DNA from: Bacilli bacterium
GTDB taxonomy: Bacteria > Bacillota_I > Bacilli_A > RFN20 > CAG-826
Assembly (NCBI GenBank): GCA_017626815.1
Contig: JAGAHY010000128.1
Coordinates: 1 to 60,548, forward strand
Direction of reading: 5' to 3'
DNA: 60,548 bases
Shown here: one piece after another, positions 59,846 through 60,548 of the stretch
Position numbering within the stretch: the stretch's first letter is position 1
How the letters are laid out: every line of letters starts with the position of its first letter
Position numbers and translations under genes: made by a program
Notes under the pieces: generated by a model
The model's database searches: none
Told to the model about the DNA's origin: nothing
Seen by the model: only the letters and a program-made list of their open reading frames with translations

Positions 59846-59952
59846 TTGGGTATTGCAGGGATTTTGTGATTTTGTGAAGCAAAAATGCACGCTTCCGAAG
59901 AGGCGTTATCTCGTTTTGGGAAGTTCCGTTTTCACGTATCCATGTATTCTTG

Positions 59953-60409
59953 CTAAAACAAAACCCAACATCGCTCGTTGTCCTCTGAGGATGTATCGGC
60001 ATAAGGGTCGATGCCCACAATACTTGTTGTTGCCTTAGAAAACAGTTCTTTTATAAATACTCTAGCGTCTAAATATTCGCCGTCGAAGAAAGCCTTTTCT
60101 AAGTCCGGGATATGTTCTTCCTCGATTTTGGTCAACCTCGAATCGATACTTTCAACCTTATTTAGCAGGTTAATGTAATTCTCGTTGGTCACAAGAGCGC
60201 GGCTACTATCAACTCCATACCCACGTAACAAATACTCTTTTAGGACGGAGTTCGCCCATTTTCGAAACATAATCCCGGTTTTGCAGCGATTTCACGCGAT
60301 AACCAACCGAGATAATGACATCAAGGTTATAGGACTCAGTAGTTCTTCTGGCAGTTTTATTTCCCTCTATTTGAACTGTTGCATTTTTAACAACAGTTCG
60401 ATAACAATG
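59953..60409 (-). pseudogene. Decayed RhuM-family protein
   Basis: Two frames must be joined to read a RhuM protein. The upstream part reads KNATVQIEGNKTARRTTESY and NLDVIISVGYRVKS; a shift near 60275 leads to KTGIMFRKWANSVLKEYLLR, then GYGVDSSRAL and a tail with FDGEYLDARVFIKELFSKA and IVGIDPYAD. The N-terminal region is lost (stop at 60410) and the C-terminus is cut short against the family's phospholipase-D-like end. RhuM genes often travel with restriction or Fic loci. Confidence 0.7.
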
Positions 60410-60443
60410 TTAACGTTCAGCGAAAATGTCACATTTTTGAAGA

Positions 60444-60548
60444 TTAGTTATTTTTCCTTTGCTTTCTCAGCAATTCATCCACCTTTTTCTCGCTTTCGGC
60501 TTCTTCAATCAGACCTTTACGCCTTTCGCGCAGCATGACGCACGCATA
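60444..60548 (-). CDS. C-terminal end of a gene entering from the right edge
   Basis: An open frame from the window edge reads CVMLRERRKGLIEEAESEK then KVDELLRKQRKNN and a TAA stop at 60444. The charged, helical tail looks coding, but only 34 residues are visible and no family can be named. Confidence 0.4.
   Translation of the reverse strand, partial: YACVMLRERRKGLIEEAESEKKVDELLRKQRKNN

Overview
The window looks like the chromosome of an uncultured low-to-mid GC Bacillota (Gram-positive, probably a gut or rumen Bacilli/Erysipelotrichia-like lineage). The reasons are six or more Cys-lipobox lipoproteins, no outer-membrane genes, LytTR/GHKL signalling, Shine-Dalgarno sites of the GGAGG type, TGA used as a normal stop, and GH16 lichenase and GH3 beta-glucosidase genes of the kind found in plant-fibre degraders. 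The assignment is inference; there is no rRNA or other marker gene here.

Layout. 0-2.4 kb: an LRR/SGNH lipoprotein and a small membrane protein. 2.4-18.6 kb: a beta-glucan island with two domain-order-swapped GH3 enzymes anchored by membrane helices at both ends, two GH16 lichenase lipoproteins, a LytTR/GHKL two-component pair, a diguanylate cyclase, an aldehyde dehydrogenase and a FAD dehydrogenase. Three of these loci share a TGTAAGCG operator, so they probably form one sugar-controlled regulon. 18.6-23.4 kb: amidase, a queuosine-precursor transporter behind a preQ1-like leader, a repeat-built 68-aa protein, and acetyltransferases. 23.5-38.2 kb: a signalling cluster with three hybrid histidine kinases (one fused to an amino-acid permease, one translationally coupled to a solute-binding lipoprotein), two GGDEF proteins and an HD-GYP protein. 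38.3-60.5 kb: an accessory region with an acid phosphatase, a GNAT-kinase fusion, large lipoproteins of unknown role, two AAA-ATPase/PD-(D/E)XK genes next to unusual repeats, Nif11-like leader peptides, a decayed BrnT with intact BrnA, ferritin, a decarboxylase, and remnants of MATE, RhuM, GGDEF and possibly transposase genes.

The most notable signals are: (1) six genes where a -10 hexamer ends exactly 6 bp before the ATG and no Shine-Dalgarno is present, which predicts leaderless mRNAs; (2) an HTH-AAA-PD-(D/E)XK gene bracketed by about 61-bp inverted repeats, each arm itself a palindrome, with a second gene of the same family sitting behind an array of TACCA motifs spaced 10-11 bp; (3) the permease-kinase fusion and the kinase/binding-protein pair, which suggest transport proteins reused as sensors. 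All product names come from motif reading; no database search was run.
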